A stretch of 64,000 bases of DNA, from contig NZ_JOGB01000019.1 in assembly GCF_000719335.1 (NCBI RefSeq), positions 124,001-188,000 on the forward strand. Reading direction: 5' to 3'. A program made the position numbers and the translations under genes. The notes beneath the pieces were generated by a model, which made no database searches, was not told the DNA's origin, and saw nothing but the letters and a program-made list of their open reading frames with translations. Source of the DNA: Streptomyces sp. NRRL S-87 (GTDB taxonomy: Bacteria > Actinomycetota > Actinomycetes > Streptomycetales > Streptomycetaceae). The first letter of the stretch is position 1, and every line of letters starts with the position of its first letter. Below are positions 49,012-58,738 of this stretch, in pieces.

Positions 49012-49599
49012 TCAGTCGCGGGGCCCGTGATGGGCCTGCGTGACCATGTCGATGGCGACCTCGAGAACGGCCTGGGCCTTCTCCTCGGGGTCGCCTTCGA
49101 CGCTCTGCATGAAGAACATGCCGGCGTGCAGGGTGAACAGCGCGCTGACGCACCGGACCCGGTCGGCCATGCTGAAGTCGGGCTCCTGGACCAGCTCGCT
49201 CAGCGAGATCACGCGCTCCTTGAACGACTCGCCGATGCTCAGCTCGCGCACCGTCGCCTGGTTCTCCTGCATGAAGCGGAACAGCGGGGCGGCGCCCGTC
49301 AGCGCGGCGTGGTAGCGGCGGATGATCTCCTGCTTGGTCTCCAGCGTGCGCGGCTGCACGCCGGCCCAGGCGATCAGCTCGTCGAGCGGCCGGGTGTGGT
49401 CCTCGAAGACGCCGATCAGGATGTCTTCCTTGGTCTTGAAGTGGTAGTAGAGCGCCGCCTTCGTGACCTCGAGCCGCTCCGCGATCTCGCGCAGCGAGGT
49501 CTTCTCGTACCCCTGCTCGGCGAAGAGCTCCAGCGCGACGTCCTGGATGCGCTGGCGGGTGTTCCCGCGGCGCGGCTGCGGCGTGCTGGCGCTGGTCAT
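49012..49599 (-). CDS. TetR-family transcriptional regulator
   Basis: 195 residues. The helix-turn-helix occupies residues 13-60 (RQRIQDVALELFAEQGYEKT; LREIAERLEVTKAALYYHFK); the rest is the ligand-binding, dimerisation domain (SIGESFKERVISLSELVQEP). It is divergent from the MFS exporter and almost surely represses it and itself through the palindromes in between. ATG at 49599 with GGGGAG upstream; an in-frame extension to 49653 would run through the operator and is rejected. Confidence 0.92.
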   Translation of the reverse strand: MTSASTPQPRRGNTRQRIQDVALELFAEQGYEKTSLREIAERLEVTKAALYYHFKTKEDILIGVFEDHTRPLDELIAWAGVQPRTLETKQEIIRRYHAALTGAAPLFRFMQENQATVRELSIGESFKERVISLSELVQEPDFSMADRVRCVSALFTLHAGMFFMQSVEGDPEEKAQAVLEVAIDMVTQAHHGPRD

Positions 49600-49618
49600 G
49601 GCTCTCCCCGACTTACTT

Positions 49619-49636
49619 ACTTGACGCCCGGCTAGT
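49619..49636. promoter_or_regulatory. TetR operator O1
   Basis: ACTTGACGCCCGGCTAGT, an 18-bp near-palindrome (ACTTGACG/CGGCTAGT). It overlaps the -35 hexamer of the exporter promoter, so a bound repressor would block RNA polymerase. Confidence 0.65.
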
Positions 49637-49650
49637 GACGGGTCTACTTT
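49621..49650 (+). promoter_or_regulatory. Promoter of the MFS exporter gene
   Basis: TTGACG (49621-49626), 18-bp spacer, TACTTT (49645-49650): a good vegetative-type promoter. Transcription should start near 49657, giving a leader of about 115 bases. Confidence 0.6.
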
Positions 49651-49664
49651 CACCAGTGTAGTGA

Positions 49665-49682
49665 ACTAGCCGGGCGGCAAGT
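49665..49682. promoter_or_regulatory. TetR operator O2
   Basis: ACTAGCCGGGCGGCAAGT, the inverted and better-conserved copy of O1 (7 of 8 half-site bases symmetric). It lies about 9-26 bases downstream of the predicted start, blocking elongation. Confidence 0.65.
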
Positions 49683-49701
49683 AAGTATCGGCGCCAGGTA
49701 A

Positions 49702-51451
<1,750 letters not shown>

Positions 51452-51491
51452 CGGGCAGCCCCCACGGTCCACCTCCCCTGGTGAAAAGGCT

Positions 51492-51522
51492 CCCGACACC
51501 CTCTGGGTGTCGGGGGCTTTTT
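51492..51522 (+). terminator. Classical hairpin plus T-tract after MFS exporter
   Basis: CCCGACACCC (51492-51501) pairs perfectly with GGGTGTCGGG (51505-51514), 3-base loop, followed by GGC and TTTTT (51518-51522). This is the most canonical intrinsic terminator in the window. Confidence 0.9.
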
Positions 51523-51620
51523 GGTGGGTGCGGGGTGGGGCGCGGGTGGCGCGGGCTGTGGCGGGTTGCGGGCCGTTGCCCTGCGGGGCCGGTCCCCTAC
51601 CCGCCCTTTCACCGTTTCCC

Positions 51621-51790
51621 GGGGCTTCGCCCCGGACCCTGTGGGGCTTCCCCCTGGACCCTGTTGGGCTTCGCCCTGGACCCTGTGGGGCTTCGCCCCG
51701 GACCCCGTTGGGCTCCCCGTTGGGCTTCGCCCCGCACCGCGTTCGGCCCCGCACCGCGTTCGGCCCCGCCCCGCCCCGGACCGCGTTCGG
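51621..51790. repeat. Degenerate 22-24-bp repeat array
   Basis: Imperfect copies of GGGCTTCGCCCCGGACCC(T/C) with GTGG/GTTG joints, running into CACCGCGTTCGGCCCC units. The GGGGCTTCGCCCC core is itself a hairpin. From memory, such elements are scattered in many Streptomyces genomes. Confidence 0.7.
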
Positions 51791-51831
51791 CTCGTGTCGG
51801 GGCCCGTCGGCCGCTGCCCGGATCCACCGAC

Positions 51832-53220
51832 TCAAGGCGGGAGTGCCGTCCCGTGGTGTGTGGGGGAGCCTCTTGAGGCGTCATGGCAGGCTGGTCCGGA
51901 GGCAGGCCCGGGCCTGGGGTGGCCGCAGGCCAGGGGCGGAGCCGCCGTGGGGGCGTGCTCCGGGAGCCAGAGGACCGCGACCGCGCCCGCGCAGGCGCCC
52001 TCGCGTTCGATGCCGCCCGGCGCGGCGACGTTCCGGAACGTCAGGCGGGCGCCCAGGACCCGGGCCTGGCCGGCGGCGATGGTCAGGCCCAGGCCGTGCC
52101 CGACGCCCGCCCGGTCGGTCGAGCCCGTGCGGAACCGGCTCGGCCCCTCCCGGAGCAGTGCCTCCGGGAAGCCAGGACCGTGGTCGCGCACCCGGACCAC
52201 CCGGCCCTCGACGTCGACCTGCACCGGCTGCCTGCCGTACCGGGCCGCGTTGGCGAGCAGGTTGCCGAGGATGCGCTCCAGCCGGCGCGGGTCCGTGGCG
52301 ACGATCTCGTCCGCCACCACCCGGACCCTGGCCTCCGGCATCAGGACGGCCACCCGTCGCGAGACGAACTCGCCCAGCGCCACCTCCTGGAGCTCGGCCC
52401 GCTCCGAGGCGCTGTCCAGCCGGGCCACCTCCAGCACGTCCTCGACCAGGACCCGCATCGCCTGCGCCCGGTCCCGTACGAGCTCCGTCGGCCGCCCGGG
52501 CGGCAGCAGTTCGGCGGCCGTCAGCAGGCCCGTCACCGGGGTGCGCAGCTCGTGCGCGATGTCCGCGGTCACCCGCCGCTCGGCCTCCAGCCGCTGCTGC
52601 AGCGCGTCGGCCATGCGGTCCACGGCCCGTGCGAGGTCGTCGGTCTCGTCGCGTACGACGCCCCCGACCGCGTCCCGCACCCGTACGTGCGGGTCGCCCT
52701 GGGCGACCTTCCCGGCCGCGGCCGCGGCCTTGCGCAGCCGGCCCGAGATCTGACCCCCGATGAGCACGCCCAGCGCGGAGCCGGCCACCACCACGGACAC
52801 CGAGCCCACGACGAGTGCCTCGTCGAGGGCGCGCATCATGTTCGCGTTCTCCTGGAAGGAGTTGTGCAGCGACAGCACCTGCCCGTTGCCGAGCGGGACC
52901 GCGGCCCACACCTCCGGCGCGCCGCCCGGGTGCTCCTGCACGTACGAACCGCGCCGTCCCGAGCGGGCCTTCTCGCGCAGCTCGCGCGGCAGGTCGGGGT
53001 CGTTCAGCTTCGCGCCCAGCGGCGGTTTCTTCGTCACCTCGGCGCTCTTCGCGAGGAACTGGACGCGCTCCATCTGCACCTCGCGCGCGCTCTGCAGCAT
53101 CGAGACGCGGGCGGCGTTGTGCACCACCAGGCTGAGCGCGAGCGCGATGAGCGCGCCGACGGCGGCGATGGCGAAGCTGATCTTCCAGCGGATGCCTGTG
53201 CGGAGTCTGACGCGCTTCAT
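51832..53220 (-). CDS. cseC: CseC-type sensor histidine kinase
   Basis: 462 residues. TM1 about 12-33, a 100-residue extracytoplasmic sensor domain, TM2 about 133-155, HAMP, then the dimerisation box RVTADIAHELRTPVTGLLTA (His near 226), N-box LGNLLANAARYGRQ, G1 VRDHGPGFPEA and G2 GHGLGLTIAAG. It is the third element of the SigE-CseABC cell-envelope stress system: it senses wall damage and phosphorylates CseB, which activates sigE. The last 40 residues are a variable tail. The ATG overlaps the TGA of the repeat-encoded ORF (ATGA). Confidence 0.92.
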   Translation of the reverse strand: MKRVRLRTGIRWKISFAIAAVGALIALALSLVVHNAARVSMLQSAREVQMERVQFLAKSAEVTKKPPLGAKLNDPDLPRELREKARSGRRGSYVQEHPGGAPEVWAAVPLGNGQVLSLHNSFQENANMMRALDEALVVGSVSVVVAGSALGVLIGGQISGRLRKAAAAAGKVAQGDPHVRVRDAVGGVVRDETDDLARAVDRMADALQQRLEAERRVTADIAHELRTPVTGLLTAAELLPPGRPTELVRDRAQAMRVLVEDVLEVARLDSASERAELQEVALGEFVSRRVAVLMPEARVRVVADEIVATDPRRLERILGNLLANAARYGRQPVQVDVEGRVVRVRDHGPGFPEALLREGPSRFRTGSTDRAGVGHGLGLTIAAGQARVLGARLTFRNVAAPGGIEREGACAGAVAVLWLPEHAPTAAPPLACGHPRPGPASGPACHDASRGSPTHHGTALPP

Positions 53221-53432
53221 CCGGTGGGCCCCGGGCGGGTCGCGGGCTCTGTGTCTCGGGTCATGCCTTCTCGTATCGCCTCATGCCCGGGGCCGCCTGC
53301 GTGCCTGCGTGCGTGCCTGCCTGCGTGCCTGCGTGCCTGCTGCGTGCGTGCGTGCGTGCGTGCCTGCGTGCCTGCCTGCTGCGTGCGTGCCTGCGTGCCT
53401 GCGTGCGTGCGCGGCGCGGCCCCCCGGCTCAT
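53217..53432 (-). CDS. Repeat-encoded bridging ORF between cseB and cseC
   Basis: 71 codons. The ATG is 4 bases after the cseB stop, and the TGA overlaps the cseC ATG. The body is translated microsatellite: low-complexity Arg, Thr, His, Ala, Gln (MSRGAAPRTHAGTQARTQQA then further RTHARTQQARRHA copies). The last 25 codons are normal sequence with an internal in-frame ATG at about 53265 preceded by GAGAAGG. It may function mainly to carry ribosomes to cseC. Protein function is not expected. A length change by 4 bp would alter its frame. Confidence 0.4.
   Translation of the reverse strand: MSRGAAPRTHAGTQARTQQAGTQARTHARTQQARRHAGRHARRHAGGPGHEAIREGMTRDTEPATRPGPTG
53297..53410. repeat. Tetranucleotide microsatellite (STGC)n
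   Basis: 114 bp made of 27 GTGC or CTGC tetramers plus two 3-base TGC slips at 53341 and 53380. It lies inside the cseB-cseC interval. It is the only tetranucleotide microsatellite seen in the window. Confidence 0.95.
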
Positions 53433-53436
53433 GCCG

Positions 53437-54141
53437 TCATGCCTTCAGCTTGTATCCGAAGCCGCGGACCGTCTCGATCCTGTCCTGGCCGATCTTGGTG
53501 CGCAGCCGCTGGACGTGGACGTCCACGACCCGGGTGTCCCCGCCCCAGTCGTAGTCCCAGACCCGCTCCAGCAGCCGGTCGCGGGAGAGCACGGTGCCCG
53601 GCGCGGTCGAGAACTCCAGCAGCAGCCGCATCTCGGTCGGGGTCAGTGCGACCGGCGCCCCGCCCTTGCGCACCTCCATGCCCTCGGTGTCGACCTCCAG
53701 GTCCCCGAAGGACAGCACCCCGCGCTCGCCGCCGAGTTCGTCCTCGGCCGCCGCCCCGCCGTTGCCGCCGGCGTGCCCGAAGCGGCGCAGCACCGCCCGG
53801 ATCCGGGCGACCAGCACCGCGCCGTCGAAGGGCTTCGTCACGTAGTCGTCCGCGCCCGCCTCCAGGCCGAGCACGACGTCGATCGAGTCGGCCCGCGCCG
53901 ACAGCATGATCACCGGCACGGTGGACTCGTCACGGATGCGCCGGCACAGGCTCACCCCGTCCATGCCCGGCACCATCACGTCCAGCAGCGCGATGTCGGG
54001 CCGCTTCTCCCGGAAGGACTCCAGGCCCGCCAGCCCGTCGGGCCGGGCGGTCACGACGAAGCCGTCCCGCTCCAGAGCGAGGGTCGTCGCCTCGCGGATG
54101 ACGTCGTCGTCCTCCACGAAAAGCACATGCGTCTCGGCCAT
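53437..54141 (-). CDS. cseB: CseB-type OmpR-family response regulator
   Basis: 234 residues. Receiver with the acidic pair in VLFVEDDDVI, phosphorylation aspartate in IALLDVMVPGMDGVSLCR (about residue 54) and lysine in DDYVTKPF. The C-terminal OmpR winged helix includes ALTPTEMRLLLEFSTAPG and RVVDVHVQRLRTKIGQDRIE. Phosphorylated CseB activates transcription of the sigE operon in S. coelicolor. It follows cseA after 9 bases. Confidence 0.94.
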   Translation of the reverse strand: MAETHVLFVEDDDVIREATTLALERDGFVVTARPDGLAGLESFREKRPDIALLDVMVPGMDGVSLCRRIRDESTVPVIMLSARADSIDVVLGLEAGADDYVTKPFDGAVLVARIRAVLRRFGHAGGNGGAAAEDELGGERGVLSFGDLEVDTEGMEVRKGGAPVALTPTEMRLLLEFSTAPGTVLSRDRLLERVWDYDWGGDTRVVDVHVQRLRTKIGQDRIETVRGFGYKLKA

Positions 54142-54150
54142 CCGCTGCTC

Positions 54151-54819
54151 TCAGCCCTTCGAGGTGATGGCCGGGGCGGGCTGGCCCCCGCCGTCGGCCG
54201 TGTTGCTGAAATCCGTGTGCACCCTGTCGTGCAGGGTGAACTTGTCCCCCGACCACCGGTACGTGATCACGTCCTGGCCCGACGGGTAGGCGATGGAGTC
54301 GCCCTTGCCGTAGACCTCGCGGGTGAGTACGAGGTCGCCCCGGTCGATCTCGGCGTAGACGGGGGCTTCCTCGGAGGAGAAGACGTTCTCGAACTTCTCG
54401 CCGTCCTTGCGGTACACGAACGTGCCCACGCCCACGGCGTCGGCACAGGACAGCACGTTGACGATCACGTCGTCCGCGCTGTTCGCGGTGACCTTCCCGT
54501 ACGTCACGTCCACCGGGTACTGCTTGCCCACGCACGGCTTGAGGTCGCGCTTGAGCTGCGCGCTGACCTTCGCGTCCGCCCTCACCAGCGCCACGGCGTC
54601 GACGCGCTCGACCGCCGGCAGCGACGAGGCCCGCGGGGTGGGGGCGGTCTTGGCCGCCGACTCCGTACCGGCCGGACCCTCGTCCTTCAGGCCGGTGCCG
54701 TTCGAGGAGCAGCCGACCATGAACAGCACTGAGCCGACGAGGACGACCGTCCCCGCCGACATCAGTACGAGTGAGCCCCGGCTCTCCCGGTCGAGGCATC
54801 TGCCACTCAGGCCGCGCAA
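54151..54819 (-). CDS. cseA: CseA-type lipoprotein
   Basis: 222 residues. With the TTG start at 54819 the N terminus is basic (RGLSGRCLDRESRGS) followed by a hydrophobic stretch and lipobox MVGC, fitting an exported lipoprotein; the alternative ATG at 54762 lacks charged residues. The mature part is rich in charged strands (CVGKQYPVDVTYGKVTANSA). In S. coelicolor CseA is a negative modulator of the system. It overlaps sigE by 13 bases. Confidence 0.88.
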   Translation of the reverse strand: MRGLSGRCLDRESRGSLVLMSAGTVVLVGSVLFMVGCSSNGTGLKDEGPAGTESAAKTAPTPRASSLPAVERVDAVALVRADAKVSAQLKRDLKPCVGKQYPVDVTYGKVTANSADDVIVNVLSCADAVGVGTFVYRKDGEKFENVFSSEEAPVYAEIDRGDLVLTREVYGKGDSIAYPSGQDVITYRWSGDKFTLHDRVHTDFSNTADGGGQPAPAITSKG

Positions 54820-55373
54820 CGCACCCGCCCCTCGTTCCGCACGTCGTGGTGGTGGTCGCCGCGCTCGAGGGCGCGCATGTCGAGGTTGCGGCTCTCGAGC
54901 TCCTGACGGAGCCGGGCCAGCGCGCGGTGCAGTGTGCTCTTCACAGTCCCTGCCGACATTCCGAGCGCCGCGGCCGTCTCCTCGGTGCTCATCTGCTCCC
55001 AGTGTCGCAGCACCACGACGCTGCGCTGCTTGGGCGCGAGAACCTTGAGGATGTCCATCAGCAGGGCGCGGTCGGCGCGCTGCTCGGCGCCGTCCTCGAC
55101 GCTCGCGTCGGGCAGCTGCTCGGTGGGGACCTCTTCGAGCTTGCGGGCCCGCCACCACTCGGTGCGCGTGTTGATCATGACGCGGCGCAGGTAGGCGTCG
55201 GCGAGCGACTTGTCGGCTATGCCGTCCCAGCGGCCGTACGTCCGGACCAGCGCGGTCTGGAGCAGGTCCTGCGCGTCGGTCGGGTCCGGGACCAGGCGGC
55301 GGGCACTGCGCAGCAGCGCGTCCTGGCGGGTACGTACGTACTCCTCGAATCCGAGCACCTCGCCGTGCGCCAT
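54807..55373 (-). CDS. sigE: ECF sigma factor SigE
   Basis: 188 residues. Region 2 spans about 10-75 (FEEYVRTRQDALLRSARRLV; DAQDLLQTALVRTYGRWDGI; DAYLRRVMINTRTEWWRARK), and region 4 about 115-165 (LAPKQRSVVVLRHWEQMSTE; ETAAALGMSAGTVKSTLHRAL). It directs transcription of wall-maintenance genes when the envelope is damaged. It heads the sigE-cseA-cseB-cseC operon. A CseB-controlled promoter should lie in 55374-55500; I see candidate AAC-type elements (ACAACC) but no certain match. The C-terminal tail (RGDHHHDVRNEGRVRC) is longer than I recall for S. coelicolor. Confidence 0.95.
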   Translation of the reverse strand: MAHGEVLGFEEYVRTRQDALLRSARRLVPDPTDAQDLLQTALVRTYGRWDGIADKSLADAYLRRVMINTRTEWWRARKLEEVPTEQLPDASVEDGAEQRADRALLMDILKVLAPKQRSVVVLRHWEQMSTEETAAALGMSAGTVKSTLHRALARLRQELESRNLDMRALERGDHHHDVRNEGRVRCAA

Positions 55374-55579
55374 GTCAGACCGCCTCCGTTCCTGTCCGTC
55401 CGTGCGTCTCCTGCTTACGGATTCGAAGGTACGGAGGGGTTGTCACGAGGCTGTGCGGTCCAGACCTCGGTGGACGCACGGAAAGCCATAGGTTGTGTAA
55501 CAGCCCCTGGGGCGACGGTTTCCGAGCTGGTGCCGGAGCGCGACATTCCGACGCCGCGAACGGGGGAAGGGGCGGGCGG

Positions 55580-55628
55580 CCGACTCCGGCTCCCGCAGGG
55601 CAACGACCCGCGCGGGAGCCGGAGTCGG
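55580..55628 (-). terminator. Hairpin downstream of mutY
   Basis: A perfect 17-bp stem (55580-55596 with 55612-55628), 15-base loop, about 30 bases past the mutY stop. Confidence 0.75.
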
Positions 55629-55656
55629 CGGCCCGGCCGGGCGCCGGGCGGGGCGG

Positions 55657-56625
55657 TTACGTCAGGGGCAGCCGGTACAGGCGGCCGGCCAGCGGCTCGA
55701 CCAGCCCGTCCGAGACCAGCCCGTCCAGCGCCCGGGCCCGCTGCACCGGTTCGTCCCACACCGTGTCCAGCACGGCCTGCGGCACCGGCCCCACCGCGTC
55801 CCGCAGCACGGCCAACAGCCGCCCCCGCACCTGCCGGTCGGTGCCCGCGTACGTCTGGCCGCGCCGCGGCGGGCCCTGGTGCGCCGGCTTGCCGGCCAGC
55901 CGCCAGGCGCAGCGCGCGGCGATCGGACAGCGTTCGCACGAGGGGCTCTTGGCGGTGCACACCAGCGCGCCCAGCTCCATCGAGGCCGCCGCCCAGGCCG
56001 CGGCCGTCGGCTCGTCGTCGGGCAGCAGGGCCCGGGCCAGGCGCCGTTCGGCGGCGGTGGTCGCGTTCGGCGGGTACTCGGTACCGGTGACGGCGCGGGC
56101 GAAGACGCGGCGGACGTTGGTGTCGAGGACCGCGTGCCGCTGCCCGTACGCGAACGAGGCCACCGCCGCCGCCGTGTACTCGCCGATCCCCGGCAGGGCC
56201 AGCAGCTGGGCGTGGTCGCGCGGTACGTCGCCCCCGTGGCGTTCCGTTATCGCCACGGCCGCCCCGTGCAGCCGCAGCGCCCGGCGCGGGTAGCCGAGGC
56301 GGCCCCAGGCGCGGACGGCCTCGCCGGGCGCCTCGGCCGCGAGGTCGGCCGGGCGGGGCCAGCGGGCCAGCCACTGCTCGTACACCGGGAGCACCCGGGC
56401 GACCGGGGTCTGCTGGAGCATGAACTCGCTGACCATCACCCCCCAGGGGCCGGCCTCGGGGTGTCGCCACGGCAGGTCGCGGGCGTGCCCCCCGAACCAG
56501 TCGATGACGGGGTCGTGCAGCTCACCGGGCGCCACGGCGCCACCGGCTTCCCGGAGTGCGGGGTCCGGGGTCCCGGCGGCGGAGGCCGGGACGGGGGAGG
56601 AGGGGGAGTCGGGAATGGCAGTCAT
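55657..56625 (-). CDS. mutY: A/G-specific adenine glycosylase
   Basis: 322 residues. Catalytic glutamate in VSEFMLQQTPVARVLPVYEQ, helix-hairpin-helix LLALPGIGEYTAAAVASFAY with catalytic aspartate in AVLDTNVRRVFAR, and the 4Fe-4S cluster ligands in CTAKSPSCERCPIAARC. It removes adenine mispaired with 8-oxoguanine. The C-terminal NUDIX-like domain of E. coli MutY is shortened, as in other actinobacteria. ATG at 56625. Confidence 0.94.
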   Translation of the reverse strand: MTAIPDSPSSPVPASAAGTPDPALREAGGAVAPGELHDPVIDWFGGHARDLPWRHPEAGPWGVMVSEFMLQQTPVARVLPVYEQWLARWPRPADLAAEAPGEAVRAWGRLGYPRRALRLHGAAVAITERHGGDVPRDHAQLLALPGIGEYTAAAVASFAYGQRHAVLDTNVRRVFARAVTGTEYPPNATTAAERRLARALLPDDEPTAAAWAAASMELGALVCTAKSPSCERCPIAARCAWRLAGKPAHQGPPRRGQTYAGTDRQVRGRLLAVLRDAVGPVPQAVLDTVWDEPVQRARALDGLVSDGLVEPLAGRLYRLPLT

Positions 56626-56712
56626 GACACTCCGCATCCTGGCACGTTTCGGGGGTGCCGCGCGGCCCTCCGGCACCGCCGAGGAGGCAGCTACCCGGGT
56701 GCGCCCGTGCGG

Positions 56713-57555
56713 TCAGCCCCGCCCGTAGCCGCCGTGGTCGCCGTGCCCGTACGGCGGGGTGCTTGCGGGCCCCGGCCGGGAGGGCGCGTACGCCTGGGCG
56801 GCGCCGGGGGCGCCCGGGGCCGCGGTTCCGTATCGCTGGGCCGGCACGGCCGGGGCGCGGCCGCTCGCCCGGTCGTGGTCGGGGCGGGGGCCGTTGCCGT
56901 AGGCCGGGCCGGCGGCCGGGGCTGTGGGGGAGCCGGGGTGCCGGCCGGCGGAGGCCGGGCGGCCCGGGCCCGCGAACCAGGCGAAGGCGGCCGTGCCGGA
57001 GGCGCGCATGGTCTCCAGGACCCGGCCCAGCGGCCACGTCAGGGCGGCCACGGTCAGGGCCGCCGTGGAGGCGCCCAGCACGAGGCCGATGCCGACGTCG
57101 TGCGGGTAGTGCACGCCCACGAACACCCGGGAGAAGGCCATCAGCACGGCCATCGGCAGCGTCACGTACCCCAGCCGCGGCAGCGCGAGGGCCAGGGCGA
57201 CGGCCGCGGCGCCGGCGATCGTGGAGTGGTTGCTGGGGAACGACCAGTCGCCGTGCGGAGGGCACGTCACGAGCGAGGCCGCCGCCCCCGCCACCGCCCG
57301 GCACGGCCGCTCCTCGTGCACGAGCGACTTGAGGAGCTCCGAGACGATGTACGCGAAGGCCGTCGCGAGCGGTGCCAGCACGGCGAGGGAGAGCGCGCGC
57401 ACGTCCCCGGTGCGGGCCCGCCACCACACGACGACGAACAGCACACCGAACAGCAGCAGTCCGGCCTCGGTCCACAGTTCGGCCACGGTCTGAAGCCAAC
57501 CGGGCGTGGAATGAGCGAAATCCGTGACATCGCGATAGAGGTCGGAGGTGTCCAT
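56713..57555 (-). CDS. PAP2-family phosphatase, membrane bound
   Basis: 280 residues. Six membrane helices and the acid phosphatase signature: KSLVHEERPCRAV (KxxxxxxRP-like), PSNHSTIAGAAAVAL (PSxH) and SRVFVGVHYPHDVGIGLVLG (SRxxxxxHxxxD). It is likely to dephosphorylate lipid phosphates such as undecaprenyl pyrophosphate or phosphatidic acid. The C-terminal 85 residues are Pro/Gly/Ala-rich and disordered. A -10 hexamer lies 8 bases before the ATG at 57555. Confidence 0.88.
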   Translation of the reverse strand: MDTSDLYRDVTDFAHSTPGWLQTVAELWTEAGLLLFGVLFVVVWWRARTGDVRALSLAVLAPLATAFAYIVSELLKSLVHEERPCRAVAGAAASLVTCPPHGDWSFPSNHSTIAGAAAVALALALPRLGYVTLPMAVLMAFSRVFVGVHYPHDVGIGLVLGASTAALTVAALTWPLGRVLETMRASGTAAFAWFAGPGRPASAGRHPGSPTAPAAGPAYGNGPRPDHDRASGRAPAVPAQRYGTAAPGAPGAAQAYAPSRPGPASTPPYGHGDHGGYGRG

Positions 57556-57563
57556 GGTCACCG

Positions 57564-57569
57564 ACAGTA
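57564..57569 (-). promoter_or_regulatory. -10 hexamer of the PAP2 gene, probable leaderless start
   Basis: On the minus strand TACTGT ends 8 bases before the ATG at 57555. Confidence 0.4.
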
Positions 57570-57722
57570 CGTAAAGCCGACGTGTGACGGTAACCGGCCC
57601 CTCATGTGACCTTTAACCTCGGTGTGCGATGGCGGGCGCGGTCGGCGTGCGACGCGGAATGATGATCGCCAAATCTCGCGCGCCGCGCGGCGGGTGGCCA
57701 GCGCACGTGCCCCGATCTCTCG

Positions 57723-57728
57723 TACAGT
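57723..57728 (+). promoter_or_regulatory. -10 hexamer, probable leaderless start
   Basis: TACAGT ends 7 bases before the GTG at 57736. No ribosome site. Confidence 0.5.
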
Positions 57729-57735
57729 TCGCTGC

Positions 57736-58581
57736 GTGGGATCTCTGCGCAATCCGGTCGGGCCGCTCCCCTCCTCCATCTACTGGCGAAGGAGGGCCGT
57801 GCTGGCGTCCGTCGTGGCGCTGCTCGCCATCCTCGCCACGTGGGTCGTCAGTTCCGGCGCCAAGCCGGGCAGCACGGACGCCAAGAACGGCTCCCCGCGC
57901 TCCAACACCCCGATCACCCCCGGGGCCGATCCCTCCGGGTCGCCGATCACCCAGTACCCGGGCGGTCGCGGCGGGTCGGGCAGCAGCGGCACCGGGAGCG
58001 GGAGCGGTACGGGATCCGAGGGCACCGGCGGCGGCTCGGCCGGCAGCGCCTCGGGCGCGGACGGCGGTACGGACTCCGGCACGGACGCGGGCGCGGGCAA
58101 GAACGGCGACCCCGGCGGCGGTCCTGGCGGTTCCGGCGGTGCCGAGCCGGTCCGGGTGCCGGCCGGCTCCCAGCTGCCCAACTGCGCGGCCGGCGCGGTG
58201 CGGTGGACCGTACGCAGCGTCAAGAACAGCTACGAGCCCACCGAACGGCCGCGGTTCGAGCTGACCGCCGGCAACACCTCGGGCACCAGCTGCAAGCTGG
58301 ACCTCGGTCCGCGCACCGCGGTGCTCACGATCACCCGCACCGGCGACGACAAGCCCGTGTGGTCCTCCGCGGACTGCCCGAGCGGCGCGGGGACGGTGTA
58401 CTACCGGGTGCCGGCGCAGACGGAGATCCGGCACGCGGTGGAGTGGGACCGCAAGGCCAGCGACGCGGCGAAGTGCGCGGCTCCGCCCGCGGGTGCGGCC
58501 GAGCCCGGGACGTACCTGGTGGAGGTGCGGTCGCCGGGACTGCCGGTCGTGCAGACGTCGTTCGTCCTCGACCGGGACTGA
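57736..58581 (+). CDS. Hypothetical membrane-anchored secreted protein
   Basis: 281 residues. A single hydrophobic segment at about 18-35 (AVLASVVALLAILATWVV) anchors the protein. It is followed by a 95-residue Gly/Ser/Thr linker and a C-terminal extracytoplasmic domain with paired cysteines (LPNCAAGAVRW; TSCKLDLGPRTAVL; SADCPSGAG; KCAAPPAG) and beta-strand pattern. Not a family I can name. It is adjacent to disA, convergently; wall-related role is a guess. GTG start, leaderless by appearance. Confidence 0.78.
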   Translation: MGSLRNPVGPLPSSIYWRRRAVLASVVALLAILATWVVSSGAKPGSTDAKNGSPRSNTPITPGADPSGSPITQYPGGRGGSGSSGTGSGSGTGSEGTGGGSAGSASGADGGTDSGTDAGAGKNGDPGGGPGGSGGAEPVRVPAGSQLPNCAAGAVRWTVRSVKNSYEPTERPRFELTAGNTSGTSCKLDLGPRTAVLTITRTGDDKPVWSSADCPSGAGTVYYRVPAQTEIRHAVEWDRKASDAAKCAAPPAGAAEPGTYLVEVRSPGLPVVQTSFVLDRD

Positions 58582-58589
58582 CGGGGCCC

Positions 58590-58660
58590 GTCGACCGGCT
58601 GACGCGCCCGTCGACCGGCTGACGGGGGGATCGACCGGCTGACAGCTCGATCGGCCGGCG
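58590..58660. repeat. 20-bp tandem repeat, about three and a half copies
   Basis: GTCGACCGGCTGACG(CGCCC) repeats with exact 20-bp period at 58590, 58610, 58630 and degenerate 58650, between the convergent membrane-protein and disA genes. Confidence 0.8.
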
Positions 58661-58738
58661 GGCCGCGGATCGGCACGACGGCCCGGTCGGGGCCGGGCCG
58701 GTGGGACCGGTCCGCGGGGCGGCCAGGTCCGTCCCGTT

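Larger units (their letters stand above)
49615..49686. repeat. Long inverted repeat in the tetR-MFS intergenic region
   Basis: Arms 49615-49636 and 49665-49686 are 22-bp inverted copies with a single mismatch, separated by 28 bp. Each arm contains an operator-like palindrome; all are framed by AAGTAAGT repeats. Confidence 0.85.
51452..51831. other. Spacer between MFS gene and cseC
   Basis: 380 bases without a credible gene. It contains the exporter terminator and a degenerate 20-plus-bp repeat array; the remainder is C/G-rich filler. Confidence 0.6.

Noticed and set aside
53297..53410. CRISPR-like array
   Set aside because: The units are contiguous 4-bp repeats with no spacers and no cas genes nearby.
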